Positions 16,371 through 25,929 of a stretch of 64,000 nucleotides of DNA are shown here, piece by piece (within the stretch, counting starts at the first letter, position 1; the number at the start of each line of letters is the position of its first letter). A model generated the notes under the pieces. That model was not told where the DNA came from and ran no database searches. It was given only the letters and a program-made list of their open reading frames with translations. The stretch is taken from contig NZ_JAENIJ010000003.1 in NCBI RefSeq assembly GCF_016595435.1, positions 124,001 through 188,000 of the forward strand. Direction: 5' to 3'. The position numbers and the translations under genes are program-made. This stretch comes from Luteolibacter pohnpeiensis (GTDB lineage Bacteria > Verrucomicrobiota > Verrucomicrobiia > Verrucomicrobiales > Akkermansiaceae).

Positions 16371-17486
16371 ATGAACCTGACAACTACAGCTTACGGAACC
16401 TGGAGCGGCGGACGCTTCATGCACTACGGTGAAACGCTTTCCGAGGAACGTTACATCGAGTGCATCCGACTTGCCTATGAATCGGGCATCCGGACCTTCG
16501 TCACCTCGGATGTTTACGGAAATGGCAAGGCGGACGAGCTGCTCGGCGTCGCATTGTCCGGATTTGATCGGGAAAGCTACTGCCTGGTCGGCATGATCGG
16601 CCACGATTTCTATGACGGTCAACGCGAGGGCAACAAAGGCTACCCGCGCTTCACCAATCCCGCGCTTCGTGGCGAAGCCGACTATGCGAACTACCTGAAA
16701 ATGGCCTGCGAAAAATCGCTCGCGCGCTGCAAGGCGGATCGATTCGACCTGGTGATGCTGCACAACCCGGACGAAATCGGCTACACCAGCGATGCGGTTT
16801 GGAATGGCATGAAGGCGTTGAAAACTGCAGGCCTTGCCGACCGACTTGGCATCGCTCCGGGACCAGCCAACGGCTTTACCCTCGATTTGATCAACTGCAT
16901 CGAGAAATATGGCGAGGACATCGATTGGATCATGCTGATTCTCAATCCGCTCGAGCCATGGCCGACCTCGCTGGCATTGCCTGCTTGCGAGAAATACGGC
17001 GTCAAGGTCATGACCCGCGTGGTCGATTACGGCGGTGTATTCCACGGCGATCTCAAGCCGGGCCATTCGTTCAAGCCCGGCGACCACCGCGCCTACCGGG
17101 CCCAAGGTTGGGTCGAGGAAGGTTTGGAAAAAGCCGCGAAAATGCTGCCACTTGCCGACAAATACAATCTGACCCCGCTGCAATTCGCCTCCGTCTGGAA
17201 TCTCAGCTTGCCGATGGTCGAGTGCGTGGTGCCATCGTTCTTCGAAGAAGGGGTCGAGGGTTCCAAGAGCATCGACGCGCAGATCAAGGACTTTGCCGCA
17301 TTGCCGGATGTGAAATTCACTCCGGAAGAAATCGAGATGGTCCGCGCGATCGGAGACAACACCGGGTGCATGGCGCTGAAAGGTGCCAGCAAGCGATACC
17401 AAAAGGGCGAACGTGCCGACGAATGGCCGATGCGTGAGGACTTGCTGGAAGTCGCTGGCCGCTACGAATTGGGCACCGACTGGTAA
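16371..17486 (+). CDS. Aldo/keto reductase-like protein with a non-canonical active site
   Basis: A 371-residue cytosolic protein with the AKR TIM-barrel layout. TSDVYGNGKADELLGVAL corresponds to the catalytic Asp/Tyr segment (D-x3-Y...E-x-LLG), and FDLVMLHNPDE carries the usual His. The strand that normally reads TK with the catalytic lysine reads YCLVGMIGHDFYDG here, so the lysine appears to be missing. Later segments (LTPLQFASVWNLSLP; PSFFEEGVEGSKSIDAQIKD) match the AKR cofactor-binding end. It could be a reductase with altered chemistry or an inactive binding homologue. A strong terminator follows. The substrate is unknown. Confidence 0.7.
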   Translation: MNLTTTAYGTWSGGRFMHYGETLSEERYIECIRLAYESGIRTFVTSDVYGNGKADELLGVALSGFDRESYCLVGMIGHDFYDGQREGNKGYPRFTNPALRGEADYANYLKMACEKSLARCKADRFDLVMLHNPDEIGYTSDAVWNGMKALKTAGLADRLGIAPGPANGFTLDLINCIEKYGEDIDWIMLILNPLEPWPTSLALPACEKYGVKVMTRVVDYGGVFHGDLKPGHSFKPGDHRAYRAQGWVEEGLEKAAKMLPLADKYNLTPLQFASVWNLSLPMVECVVPSFFEEGVEGSKSIDAQIKDFAALPDVKFTPEEIEMVRAIGDNTGCMALKGASKRYQKGERADEWPMREDLLEVAGRYELGTDW

Positions 17487-17510
17487 ACAGCCTGCCGAAT
17501 TTTTGACTAC

Positions 17511-17545
17511 GGGCCGCTTGGGATTCCTGAGCGGCCCGTTTTTTT
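17511..17545 (+). terminator. Rho-independent terminator after the AKR-like gene
   Basis: GGGCCGCT (17511-17518) pairs with AGCGGCCC (17530-17537), followed by a run of seven T. It ends the plus-strand AKR-like transcript. pheA ends just beyond it on the other strand. Confidence 0.9.
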
Positions 17546-17550
17546 GCGTC

Positions 17551-18621
17551 TTATTCGCCGCTGTCCGGATAGGAGCCGAGAAGTTTGACCACGGAGCAGT
17601 GTTTTCTCAGTTCTTCCAACGCTTCGGCGACTTTTTCGTCTTCGCAATGACCGGCGAGATCGACGTAGAAAATGTATTCCCAGTCCTTGCGCTTGGAGGG
17701 GCGGGATTCGATTTTCGACATGTTGATCTGGAATTGATCAAAGGCTTTCAGAGCGTTGACCAGTGAACCGGGTCGATCGTGAATGGCAAACAGGATCGAG
17801 GTTCGGTCGTTTCCGGTCGGCGGGCACGGTTTTTCGCCGATAACCAGGAATCGGGTGGTGTTGGTGGCGCGGTCCTGGATCGATTCCTCCAGCAAGTTCA
17901 GGCCGTAAATTTCCGCGGCCAGGGCGCCTCCCAGAGCTGCCGCGCCCAAGTGCGCGTTATCGCGGGCAAGTTGCGCGGCTTTGGTGGTGGAGGAAACCTC
18001 GACCAGATCGGCATCGGGGAAATTTTTTAGAATCCAGGATCGGCATTGGCCGAAAACCTGTGGGTGGGAATAAAGCGTTTTGATTTCCTCGCGAGGAATT
18101 GACGCCATCAGGCCGTTTTCAATGCGCAGCAGGATTTGCGAGCAAATGAAAAGCGGGGAATCGACGAACAGATCGAGCGTGTGCGAAACCGCGCCTTCGG
18201 TCGAATTTTCGATCGGAACTACCCCGTAGTCGGCGAGCCGACGGGCAACCTGATCGAACACATCCGAGAAATTCGGCTGCGCGGCATAATTGACAGAGTG
18301 GCCGAAGCGCTTGATCGCCGCTTGATGCGTGTAAGTTCCTTCCGGGCCGAGGTAGGCAATTTTCAGATCATCCTCAAGCGCTAGCGCGGCGGACATGATT
18401 TCGCGGTAGATCGCGCGGATCGATTTTTCCGGCAGCCGACCTTTGTTCATGTCGATCAGGCGGCGAAGCAGCGCTTCCTCACGCTCCGGGGCGTAGATTT
18501 GCAGGCCGTCGCGTTTTTTCACGACGCCGACTTCGTGAACAAGATCGGCGCGGCTGGATAGGAGATCGAGTAGCTGGCGATCGATCGCGTCGATCTGGAT
18601 GCGGATGTCTTCGAGGTTCAC
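17551..18621 (-). CDS. pheA: Bifunctional chorismate mutase / prephenate dehydratase (P-protein)
   Basis: A 356-residue cytosolic enzyme converting chorismate to prephenate and on to phenylpyruvate in phenylalanine synthesis. Residues about 1-85 are an AroQ chorismate mutase (IRIQIDAIDRQLLDLLSSRA, YAPEREEALL). Residues about 86-270 are prephenate dehydratase (IAYLGPEGTYTHQAA, VVPIENSTEGAV, and the TNTTRFLVIG catalytic TTR motif). Residues about 275-350 are an ACT domain for phenylalanine feedback (RPGSLVNALKAF, then IESRPSK). It starts 5 bp after the scpB stop, so the two are probably cotranscribed. Confidence 0.97.
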   Translation of the reverse strand: MNLEDIRIQIDAIDRQLLDLLSSRADLVHEVGVVKKRDGLQIYAPEREEALLRRLIDMNKGRLPEKSIRAIYREIMSAALALEDDLKIAYLGPEGTYTHQAAIKRFGHSVNYAAQPNFSDVFDQVARRLADYGVVPIENSTEGAVSHTLDLFVDSPLFICSQILLRIENGLMASIPREEIKTLYSHPQVFGQCRSWILKNFPDADLVEVSSTTKAAQLARDNAHLGAAALGGALAAEIYGLNLLEESIQDRATNTTRFLVIGEKPCPPTGNDRTSILFAIHDRPGSLVNALKAFDQFQINMSKIESRPSKRKDWEYIFYVDLAGHCEDEKVAEALEELRKHCSVVKLLGSYPDSGE

Positions 18622-18626
18622 GTAAA

Positions 18627-19364
18627 TCAGGCGTTGTCAGTTGAAGGAGTGTCTTCGGATTCGACGGCCGCAGCGGCAGTTTCATCCTTCAGGTCCGGAG
18701 CGTCGGACTTTTCCGCAGCAGGTGCCTGCTCGGGTTCCGGCAGCTTCACTTTGCGGAGTTCAGAGGCATTCGGCAGGTCATCAATGGAGCGAATGCCGAA
18801 GTGTTCAAAAAAGATATCAGTCGTTTCGTAAAGCAGCGGGCGGCCCGGAAGTTCAGCCCGGCCGCCGATGCGAACCAGGTCGCGATCGAGCAATTTTTGC
18901 AGCATTCCGTCGCAGGAAACGCCGCGGACCGCCTCGATGGCGGCCTTGGTGATCGGTTGGCGATAGGCGACGATGGCCAAGGTTTCCATGGCGGGGCCGC
19001 TGAGGCGTTCAGGCTTGCGACCGGGGAATAATTGCCGGACGAAATCGCCAAATTCCGAGCGGGTGTAGAGTTTCCAGCCTTTCGGGCGTTCGAGAATGGT
19101 GAACGCGCGCTCAGTTTCCTGGTAGGATTGGTTGAGCGATTCGATGGCTGCGGTGACTTGCTCTGAGGAAGTGGCGGCGAGCCCCATCAGCCACTCCGGC
19201 AGAGGCTCAATTTCGCGGCCTTCGTTTTTCGGATCCTCGGTTTCGCGAATGCGGACGTCTTCTGCCTCAGCAACGCGGGCGCGCACCAGTCGGGCGATCT
19301 CGTCGGTCGCAAGTGGGTTTTGTGAAGCGAGGAGGAGAGCTTCGATGATCGCGCTTAGCTGCAT
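18627..19364 (-). CDS. scpB: SMC-associated chromosome segregation protein ScpB
   Basis: A 245-residue cytosolic protein of the SMC-ScpA-ScpB condensin. It has two winged-helix domains: SAIIEALLLASQNPLATDEI at the start, and SGPAMETLAIVAYRQPITKA followed by IEAVRGVSCDGMLQKLLDRD in the middle. The GRPLLYETTDIFFEHFGIRS segment closes the second domain. The last 40 residues are an acidic, Ala/Glu-rich tail (EDTPSTDNA) that looks disordered. There is no scpA next to it. pheA follows by 5 bp. It is divergent from the DksA-like gene, with a 208-bp gap. Confidence 0.95.
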   Translation of the reverse strand: MQLSAIIEALLLASQNPLATDEIARLVRARVAEAEDVRIRETEDPKNEGREIEPLPEWLMGLAATSSEQVTAAIESLNQSYQETERAFTILERPKGWKLYTRSEFGDFVRQLFPGRKPERLSGPAMETLAIVAYRQPITKAAIEAVRGVSCDGMLQKLLDRDLVRIGGRAELPGRPLLYETTDIFFEHFGIRSIDDLPNASELRKVKLPEPEQAPAAEKSDAPDLKDETAAAAVESEDTPSTDNA

Positions 19365-19572
19365 GGCAAGGACCGCATGGTAGGGATGCGGATGGGTATT
19401 TCAAGCCCTCTGCCGGGAATGCAATGCCGAAATATTTTCGTCAGGCGCAAGTTTCGCCTTGCTGTGACCTCATGGAAGGGCTAACCCACCGCGCTCGTGC
19501 ACAACGCGGATGCGAGACAACCGCCAACGACGGGCACATTATCCCTTTCAACCGAACAAGATCCCCGGTGTC

Positions 19573-20289
19573 ATGCCAGCGAAGAAAACCACCCCTAAAG
19601 CAGCCGTGAAAAAGACGGACCAGGCTGAGGCTACGACGGACGAGACTCCGGAAGTCGAAGCGCCTAAGAAAAAAGCAGCTGCCTCGAAAAAAGCTCCTGC
19701 GCCTGCAGCGAAACGTTCTTCCGTTGTTGATTTCCCTGCGCCTCCGGCTCCGGTAAAGCCTCCTTTCGTTCCGCCAAAAGCGGCAGCAGTGGCTGCTCCT
19801 ACCGGAACTACCGGCACTCACAGCCCGGCTTTCGTTCAAAAACAACGCCAACGCTTGCTCGATCTGCGCGATGAGCTTTTGGATGCCATGTCCGGCATGA
19901 CCCGCGACACCATTCGCAATGCTCCGGAAGGCAGCGAAGCATCCGGCAGCGGCATGCACCAAGGCGACGCGGGAAGCGATGCCTACGACCGTGATTTTGC
20001 CCTCTCCGTGTTGGCAAAAGAACAAGACGCCCTTTACGAAATCGAGCAAGCACTCCGCCGCACCCAAAACGGGACTTACGGCATTTGCGAGATTTCCGGC
20101 CACAAAATTCCTCAAACCCGCCTTGAGGTCATCCCGTTCGCCCGTTTGACGGTCGAAGAACAAGCCCGTTGGGAGAAAGAATACGGCAATCGCCGGTTCC
20201 GTCCGTCCAATGAAGTCGGCTTCAGCGGAGGAAATACTTCCGATGATGAAGATTCTGACACGGTTTCTCTTGACGAGGACGACGATTAA
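19573..20289 (+). CDS. DksA/TraR-family regulator with basic/proline N-terminal extension and degenerate zinc finger
   Basis: A 238-residue protein from the ATG at 19573 ([14 protein letters not shown]). Residues 1-85 are Lys/Ala/Pro-rich and probably disordered. Residues about 90-205 match the DksA coiled-coil and C-terminal globule: [58 protein letters not shown]. Only one cysteine of the usual C4 zinc finger remains (CEIS-x3-...-RLTVEE), so zinc binding is doubtful. An acidic tail ([15 protein letters not shown]) ends the protein. DksA-type proteins enter the RNA polymerase secondary channel and tune rRNA and stress promoters. It lies 29 bp before rpmG, fitting a translation or growth-control context. 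Confidence 0.85.
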   Translation: MPAKKTTPKAAVKKTDQAEATTDETPEVEAPKKKAAASKKAPAPAAKRSSVVDFPAPPAPVKPPFVPPKAAAVAAPTGTTGTHSPAFVQKQRQRLLDLRDELLDAMSGMTRDTIRNAPEGSEASGSGMHQGDAGSDAYDRDFALSVLAKEQDALYEIEQALRRTQNGTYGICEISGHKIPQTRLEVIPFARLTVEEQARWEKEYGNRRFRPSNEVGFSGGNTSDDEDSDTVSLDEDDD

Positions 20290-20318
20290 GGCAGTCTCCC
20301 CACCCCGCACTTTCTACC

Positions 20319-20492
20319 ATGCCACGCGAGATCATTATCCTTGAATGCACCGAAGCTAAGGCTGAGGGCAAGCCGACGTCCCGTTACGTCACCACGCGCA
20401 ACAAAAAAAGTCTGCGCACACCAGGTCGTCTGGAGAAGGTCAAATTCAATCCCTTCCTCAAGCGCCGCACCCTTCACCGCGAACTTCGCTAA
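20319..20492 (+). CDS. rpmG: 50S ribosomal protein L33
   Basis: A 57-residue basic protein ([17 protein letters not shown]... KRRTLHREL). It matches the L33 pattern: IILECTEAK, then [11 protein letters not shown], and [18 protein letters not shown] at the end. It sits in the large subunit near the E site. Only one Cys is present, so it is a zinc-free (C-) form. It starts 29 bp after the DksA-like gene and ends 6 bp before rpsR; the three are probably one transcript. The start (CTTTCTACCATG) has no Shine-Dalgarno. Confidence 0.95.
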   Translation: MPREIIILECTEAKAEGKPTSRYVTTRNKKSLRTPGRLEKVKFNPFLKRRTLHRELR

Positions 20493-20498
20493 TCGAAC

Positions 20499-20741
20499 AT
20501 GTCCGAGCCAAAAACAGTAAGACGCCGTATTGCCTTCCGTAAGGCAAACCGCATGATGCCGCGCCGCCGGCATGACATTCCTGCCGACCAAGTCGTCAGC
20601 ACGAATCCTGAGCTTCTTTCCAAGTTCACCACCGAGACCGGCAAGATCCTTCCTCGCCGCGTTACGGGTGTTTCCGCAAAGCTTCACCGCAAAATCACCC
20701 GCGCGATCAAGCAATCCCGCGCGATCAATCTTCTTCCTTGA
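20499..20741 (+). CDS. rpsR: 30S ribosomal protein S18
   Basis: An 80-residue basic protein of the small subunit. The C-terminal half carries the S18 signature: [20 protein letters not shown], then [20 protein letters not shown], ending LLP. The first 25 residues are Arg-rich ([19 protein letters not shown]). It follows rpmG by 6 bp, a common ribosomal pairing. A terminator-like hairpin lies about 60 bp downstream. Confidence 0.95.
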   Translation: MSEPKTVRRRIAFRKANRMMPRRRHDIPADQVVSTNPELLSKFTTETGKILPRRVTGVSAKLHRKITRAIKQSRAINLLP

Positions 20742-20802
20742 TCTCGTTTCCGGGAGTTTTTCCCGGTTATCCCACGTGGATCAAGCTCACTAGAAAGCTC
20801 TG

Positions 20803-20846
20803 AAAGGAGCCTGTCCGCAGTTCGCCGGGCCGGCTCCTTTTGCATT
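20803..20846 (+). terminator. Terminator after rpmG-rpsR
   Basis: AAAGGAGCC (20803-20811) pairs with GGCTCCTTT (20832-20840) around a 20-nt loop that is itself GC-rich, followed by TTGCATTTTTA. The U-tract is weak but present. It separates the ribosomal operon from folE2. Confidence 0.75.
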
Positions 20847-20895
20847 TTTATCTCTTCGACAAGCCGCCATCCCGGATTCATCTCCGGCTCAGCAA

Positions 20896-21681
20896 ATGAA
20901 AGAACTCAAGGACACCCAGAATGAAAGAGATGATCGCGATCTCGCGATCGATCGCGTGGGAGTAAAAGGGATTCGTTTCCCGATTGAAGTCAGCGACAAA
21001 GGTGGAAGTGTCCAACGCACGGTGGCGACCGTTGCCATGACCGTCGATCTGCCAGCCCATTTCAAAGGCACTCACATGAGCCGGTTTGTTGAGGCGCTCC
21101 ACGCGCACGGCGGATGCCTGAATGTGCAATCGATGGTGGGATTGCCGCGCGAAATTCTGCAACGGCTGGAGGCGAGTCGTGCTCATGTCGAATTCCAGTT
21201 CCCATTTTTCCGTTCCAAAGAGGCGCCGGTTACCGGCAGGCCGGGTTTGGTCGACTACGAAGTGAAGTTCGAGGTCGAAGCCGACGCTTCCGGGGTGATC
21301 GATTTCATCGTCACCGTGATGGTTCCTGTGGCCACGTTATGCCCATGTTCCAAGGCGATCAGCGACCGCGGCGCGCACAATCAGCGCGGTTTGGTGACCT
21401 ATGCGGTGAGATTCAGCGAACCGATCTGGCTGGAAGACCTGATCGCATTGGTCGAGCGCTCGGCGAGCTGTGAATTATACAGTGTCTTGAAACGGCCCGA
21501 CGAAAAAGCGGTGACCGAACGCGCCTATGACAATCCGGTTTTTGTCGAAGATTTGGTAAGGAATGTTGCTTCCCGCTCCAATGCACACTCGGACATTACG
21601 TGGTATCGCGTTGAGGCTGAAAACTTTGAATCGATTCACAATCATAACGCCTACGCGATGATTGAAAAATCAGCTTGCTAA
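20896..21681 (+). CDS. folE2: GTP cyclohydrolase FolE2 (type IB)
   Basis: A 261-residue cytosolic enzyme making dihydroneopterin triphosphate from GTP, the first step of folate synthesis and also of queuosine precursors. Diagnostic FolE2 segments are visible: MSRFVEALHAH, the metal-binding cysteine in LCPCSKAISDRGAHNQRG, ASCELYSVLKRPDEKAVTER, and AYDNPVFVEDLVRNVA. Its length is typical. The enzyme family works with metals other than zinc and often serves cells under zinc limitation. It stands alone between the rpsR terminator and gapA, with no zinc-regulated neighbours. Confidence 0.95.
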   Translation: MKELKDTQNERDDRDLAIDRVGVKGIRFPIEVSDKGGSVQRTVATVAMTVDLPAHFKGTHMSRFVEALHAHGGCLNVQSMVGLPREILQRLEASRAHVEFQFPFFRSKEAPVTGRPGLVDYEVKFEVEADASGVIDFIVTVMVPVATLCPCSKAISDRGAHNQRGLVTYAVRFSEPIWLEDLIALVERSASCELYSVLKRPDEKAVTERAYDNPVFVEDLVRNVASRSNAHSDITWYRVEAENFESIHNHNAYAMIEKSAC

Positions 21682-21721
21682 GATTCCGGCGGTTTCCGCT
21701 TCCGTGGGGTTGACGGAATAG

Positions 21722-22840
<1,119 letters not shown>

Positions 22841-22872
22841 TCCTATCTTTCAACCCCCTTCCAGGGATTTCC

Positions 22873-22905
22873 AAAACGGCGGCCTGAAAAAGGTCGCCGT
22901 TTTTT
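22873..22905 (+). terminator. Rho-independent terminator after gapA
   Basis: AAAACGGCG...CC (22873-22884) pairs with GGTCGCCGTTTT (from about 22892), followed by a T-run to about 22905. The A-tract before the stem would also work on the other strand, but no minus-strand gene ends here. Confidence 0.88.
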
Positions 22906-23000
22906 GTTAGGCAGATTGAACCTGGAAAGGTTGTGGTTGCAGCGAAAAATTTAGTCTCACCTGCTTGCTATGTGGATGATCCGGGTGAAGGTTCTCCGCG

Positions 23001-24452
23001 ATGATGCGAATTCCAGCCTTTGCCTATCTAACAACTCAACTGGCGGTTTCGCTGATCTGTGTTTCCTGCGCCAATCTTTCCCGCAATGCGCGTCGCTCCA
23101 ACGAGGCCCAACCCGCCGCCAATGACACGATCGTGGGGACGGGAAATCTCGCCAAAACATTGGCCCGATCGACAACTTATGGCGCCATTCGACAACCGAT
23201 CACCACGACGATCTTGGGAGTTTCTGTTTTGTGGAACCGACCGCACGAGGCGATTAGTTCCAATATGCCATTGAAGATCGATCTCGCGGTGCAACCGGCG
23301 GAGATCCCCGGAACGGTCGAGTTTGAGAAGTTGTTAGACCACAAAGGAATTCCAAAAGCCGAATCCGGCAAACTGACTTGGTTGGTGGATGGGGAGCATT
23401 TCTTTCCCGAGTTGAATCGTCAAATCGATGCCGCTCAAAAGTCGATCGACGCTCAGGTTTTCATTTTCGACAATGATGACATTTCGGTCGCATGCGCGGA
23501 CCGTCTGAAGGGGAGATCCCGAGAGGTGAAAACCCATATCTTGTTTGATGATCTGGGCAGCACCTTTGCCCACAACACACCTCCGCATACGTTACCACCG
23601 GCAGGATTTACCCCGCCCGCGGATATGGCAAAGTATCTCGAACACGATTCGAAAGTCAGTGCTCGAAGAAGCATCAATCCCTGGCTCGTCTGCGATCACA
23701 CCAAACTATTCGTTTTTGATCGTAAAACCGCGATCCTCGGCGGGATGAACATCGGCCGCGAGTATTACTCCGAATGGCATGATCTCATGGTCAAGGTGGA
23801 AGGTCCCGTGGTTAGGACCTTGTCCAAGGACTTCAATTATAGTTGGAGAAAGGCAGGGCCGTGGGGGGATTTCGGATTGCTCCTGCATGGTCCTTCCCAT
23901 GTTCGCAGACCAGAACCGATGCCAGGTGAAATCCCGGTCCGGGTGATGAGAACCGACCCGGCTGCGTTTCGCTATGAGATTCTTAAAGCGACCATGCTCG
24001 CCATCCGCGCGGCTCGCACCCGGGTTTGGGTAGAGAATCCATATCTGGCAAACAATGAAATCGTATCGGCTTTGGCAGCCGCCTCGAAGCGGGGTGTTGA
24101 TGTCCGTGTGATTCTGCCATCAAACGGTGACTCCGGCATCATGGATTTGGCCAACTTATCGACTGCAAAGAGCCTGATCGAAGCTGGGGTAAAGGTTTAC
24201 GCCTACCCGAAAATGACCCACATGAAAGTCATGATTTGTGATGACTGGGCATCTATTGGCTCCGCGAATTTCGATACGCTTAGCATGCGAATCAACCGAG
24301 AACTGAATCTCGCGTTCAATGATCCGGGCGAGGTCCGCGCGCTAGAACAAAAAGTCTTCCGAAGGGATTTTCAGGTTTGCTCACGACTGTCACTCAAACA
24401 GACGGAATCATTGCTTTCCACCATCGTCGGCAGAATTGCTAACCAGTTGTAA
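23001..24452 (+). CDS. Phospholipase D-like lipoprotein (cardiolipin-synthase family)
   Basis: A 483-residue exported protein. A lipoprotein signal (about 1-24) ends in LICVSC, so it is probably anchored by its N-terminal Cys. Two complete HKD motifs are visible: HTKLFVFD with His233, followed by GGMNIGREYY, and HMKVMICD with His407, followed by GSANFDTLSMRINRELNLAF. This is the active-site layout of cardiolipin synthases and other phosphatidyl transferases. Likely chemistry is phosphodiester transfer on phospholipids at the membrane. Most cardiolipin synthases use membrane helices rather than a lipid anchor, so another phospholipid or nucleic-acid substrate is possible. It is a single gene, convergent with the beta-helix protein. 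Confidence 0.85.
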   Translation: MMRIPAFAYLTTQLAVSLICVSCANLSRNARRSNEAQPAANDTIVGTGNLAKTLARSTTYGAIRQPITTTILGVSVLWNRPHEAISSNMPLKIDLAVQPAEIPGTVEFEKLLDHKGIPKAESGKLTWLVDGEHFFPELNRQIDAAQKSIDAQVFIFDNDDISVACADRLKGRSREVKTHILFDDLGSTFAHNTPPHTLPPAGFTPPADMAKYLEHDSKVSARRSINPWLVCDHTKLFVFDRKTAILGGMNIGREYYSEWHDLMVKVEGPVVRTLSKDFNYSWRKAGPWGDFGLLLHGPSHVRRPEPMPGEIPVRVMRTDPAAFRYEILKATMLAIRAARTRVWVENPYLANNEIVSALAAASKRGVDVRVILPSNGDSGIMDLANLSTAKSLIEAGVKVYAYPKMTHMKVMICDDWASIGSANFDTLSMRINRELNLAFNDPGEVRALEQKVFRRDFQVCSRLSLKQTESLLSTIVGRIANQL

Positions 24453-24499
24453 ATTTCGGCAGGAAATCGATGCGCTGAAATATACGATTCAGAGGCAGA

Positions 24500-25855
24500 T
24501 TATTTGGTAATCACTTTCTGATAGATCTCGCCACTTTTTTGGTCACGTATGGCGATAAGACTATTGTCGTAGATTTGGAAATCATCTGTTTTTCCGCCAA
24601 GGTAGAAGAACTTCTTTAGAAACTGATTCGAGTAACTGTCTCCCTGAATGTAAAACGTGTAGCTGTCCTGAAGCCCACTACGGTTATTCACGACGGCGTT
24701 AAAGGTGAGTCCTCGGCAATTCACCATTGAGCATGCAACTTGGCTTCCTTCAAATTGAACCTGCTCGAACGAGGCAACATCCATGTTTCGTATTCTGAGT
24801 GCGGCGATCGGCAATTTAGTTTCTGGATCCATAAATTTGCCGGTGGGATTGCCATGTTCGATGGAGAGATTGCCGAACTGATAACCTGGACCTCCCGCTA
24901 AATCGACGACAGGGCCTTCACGAACATCGGCGAACCAACAGGTTCCGAGAATGGAAACCTGGCAATCTGTTCCACGCTTGGCAAAAGAATGAAATGAAAC
25001 ATCGCGCATCCATGAACCTTGAGCACCTTGAATTTGAACTCCACTGACTGACCGGTTTTCATGGTTATTAAGGGCAGCGCTGCCAATCACTCCGAGATTT
25101 TCTAACCGGCAATAGAAGTTGTTGTTGGGGGTTACTTCGGGTGGCTTTTCCCATCGAACCATCCAGGTTTCTGCACCCGGAGTTGGGTCGTCGAATCGGC
25201 CCACCATTGCAGCGAGAGTCGATGTCTGCATGCCCTTGCCAGTTAATGTCGTACGTGAGGATTGATACAAGGTGGTTCCGATCCAATAAGTGCCCGCACC
25301 AAGTTGTACCGTGCCCGGACGTATGTGCCGACCTGAGGGAGCCGGGCCAACATTGAAAGTCATGATGGGAAGCGTATCATGGGCTGCTTGGATCGCCGGT
25401 GCATTGTCGAAATCAGGCAGATCGGGACGAGCACCGAACCAGTTCACATTCACCATTTTCGAACCCTGATCCAGATAGGCTTGGCGAACCCATCGGCCGG
25501 GTTGATCTGCGGATACATCATCTGGTCGGATGATGGTCCCATTGTTGTCGCCAGCGCGCGAATTTGGGTAAACCGATGGATCATCAGGTTCTGGTGGCCA
25601 CTTGTAATTCAATTCGGCTTCCCAAACAAAGATGCCACCGCCTGGATCGTTGCTGACTGAATGATGAGTGACAAAAATGGGTTGCCCGTTTTCGAGACTT
25701 TTCGAGTCGATGGATCGCAGAGCCGCGAGATTTAGCACATAAGTGCCTGGAGGGGCATGCTGGGATGTTTCTGTCTGTGAATTGGCGATCCGTGAAGAAA
25801 ACGTCCATATCAAAGCGATGGACAGCAACATGCAGAGCCGGGTGCTAACGGTCAT
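24500..25855 (-). CDS. Secreted protein with predicted right-handed beta-helix (pectate-lyase-superfamily-like)
   Basis: A 451-residue protein with a signal peptide (LCMLLSIALIWTFSSRIANS). VNWFGARPDLPDFDNAPAIQ followed by AAHDTL resembles the opening of Pectate_lyase_3/GH28-like beta-helix proteins. Short repeated strands follow (FYCRLENLGVIGSAAL, VSGVQIQGAQGSWMRDVSF, ALRIRNMDVASFEQVQFEG). I see no catalytic signature, so it could be a polysaccharide lyase, a hydrolase or a binding/structural protein. Location is periplasmic or extracellular. It is the last gene of a minus-strand group of secreted or exported proteins (24.5-30.9 kb). Confidence 0.6.
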   Translation of the reverse strand: MTVSTRLCMLLSIALIWTFSSRIANSQTETSQHAPPGTYVLNLAALRSIDSKSLENGQPIFVTHHSVSNDPGGGIFVWEAELNYKWPPEPDDPSVYPNSRAGDNNGTIIRPDDVSADQPGRWVRQAYLDQGSKMVNVNWFGARPDLPDFDNAPAIQAAHDTLPIMTFNVGPAPSGRHIRPGTVQLGAGTYWIGTTLYQSSRTTLTGKGMQTSTLAAMVGRFDDPTPGAETWMVRWEKPPEVTPNNNFYCRLENLGVIGSAALNNHENRSVSGVQIQGAQGSWMRDVSFHSFAKRGTDCQVSILGTCWFADVREGPVVDLAGGPGYQFGNLSIEHGNPTGKFMDPETKLPIAALRIRNMDVASFEQVQFEGSQVACSMVNCRGLTFNAVVNNRSGLQDSYTFYIQGDSYSNQFLKKFFYLGGKTDDFQIYDNSLIAIRDQKSGEIYQKVITK

Positions 25856-25929
25856 TTCCCCACTTTATATATCGAAAATGATGCACTGGCAAACGACAGA
25901 ATCAGCGCTTCATCCGTAAACGATCAAAC

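Noticed and set aside
16314-17402. 362-codon minus-strand frame opposite the AKR-like gene
   Set aside because: The plus-strand AKR layout is clear and followed by a terminator. The minus frame resembles no protein.
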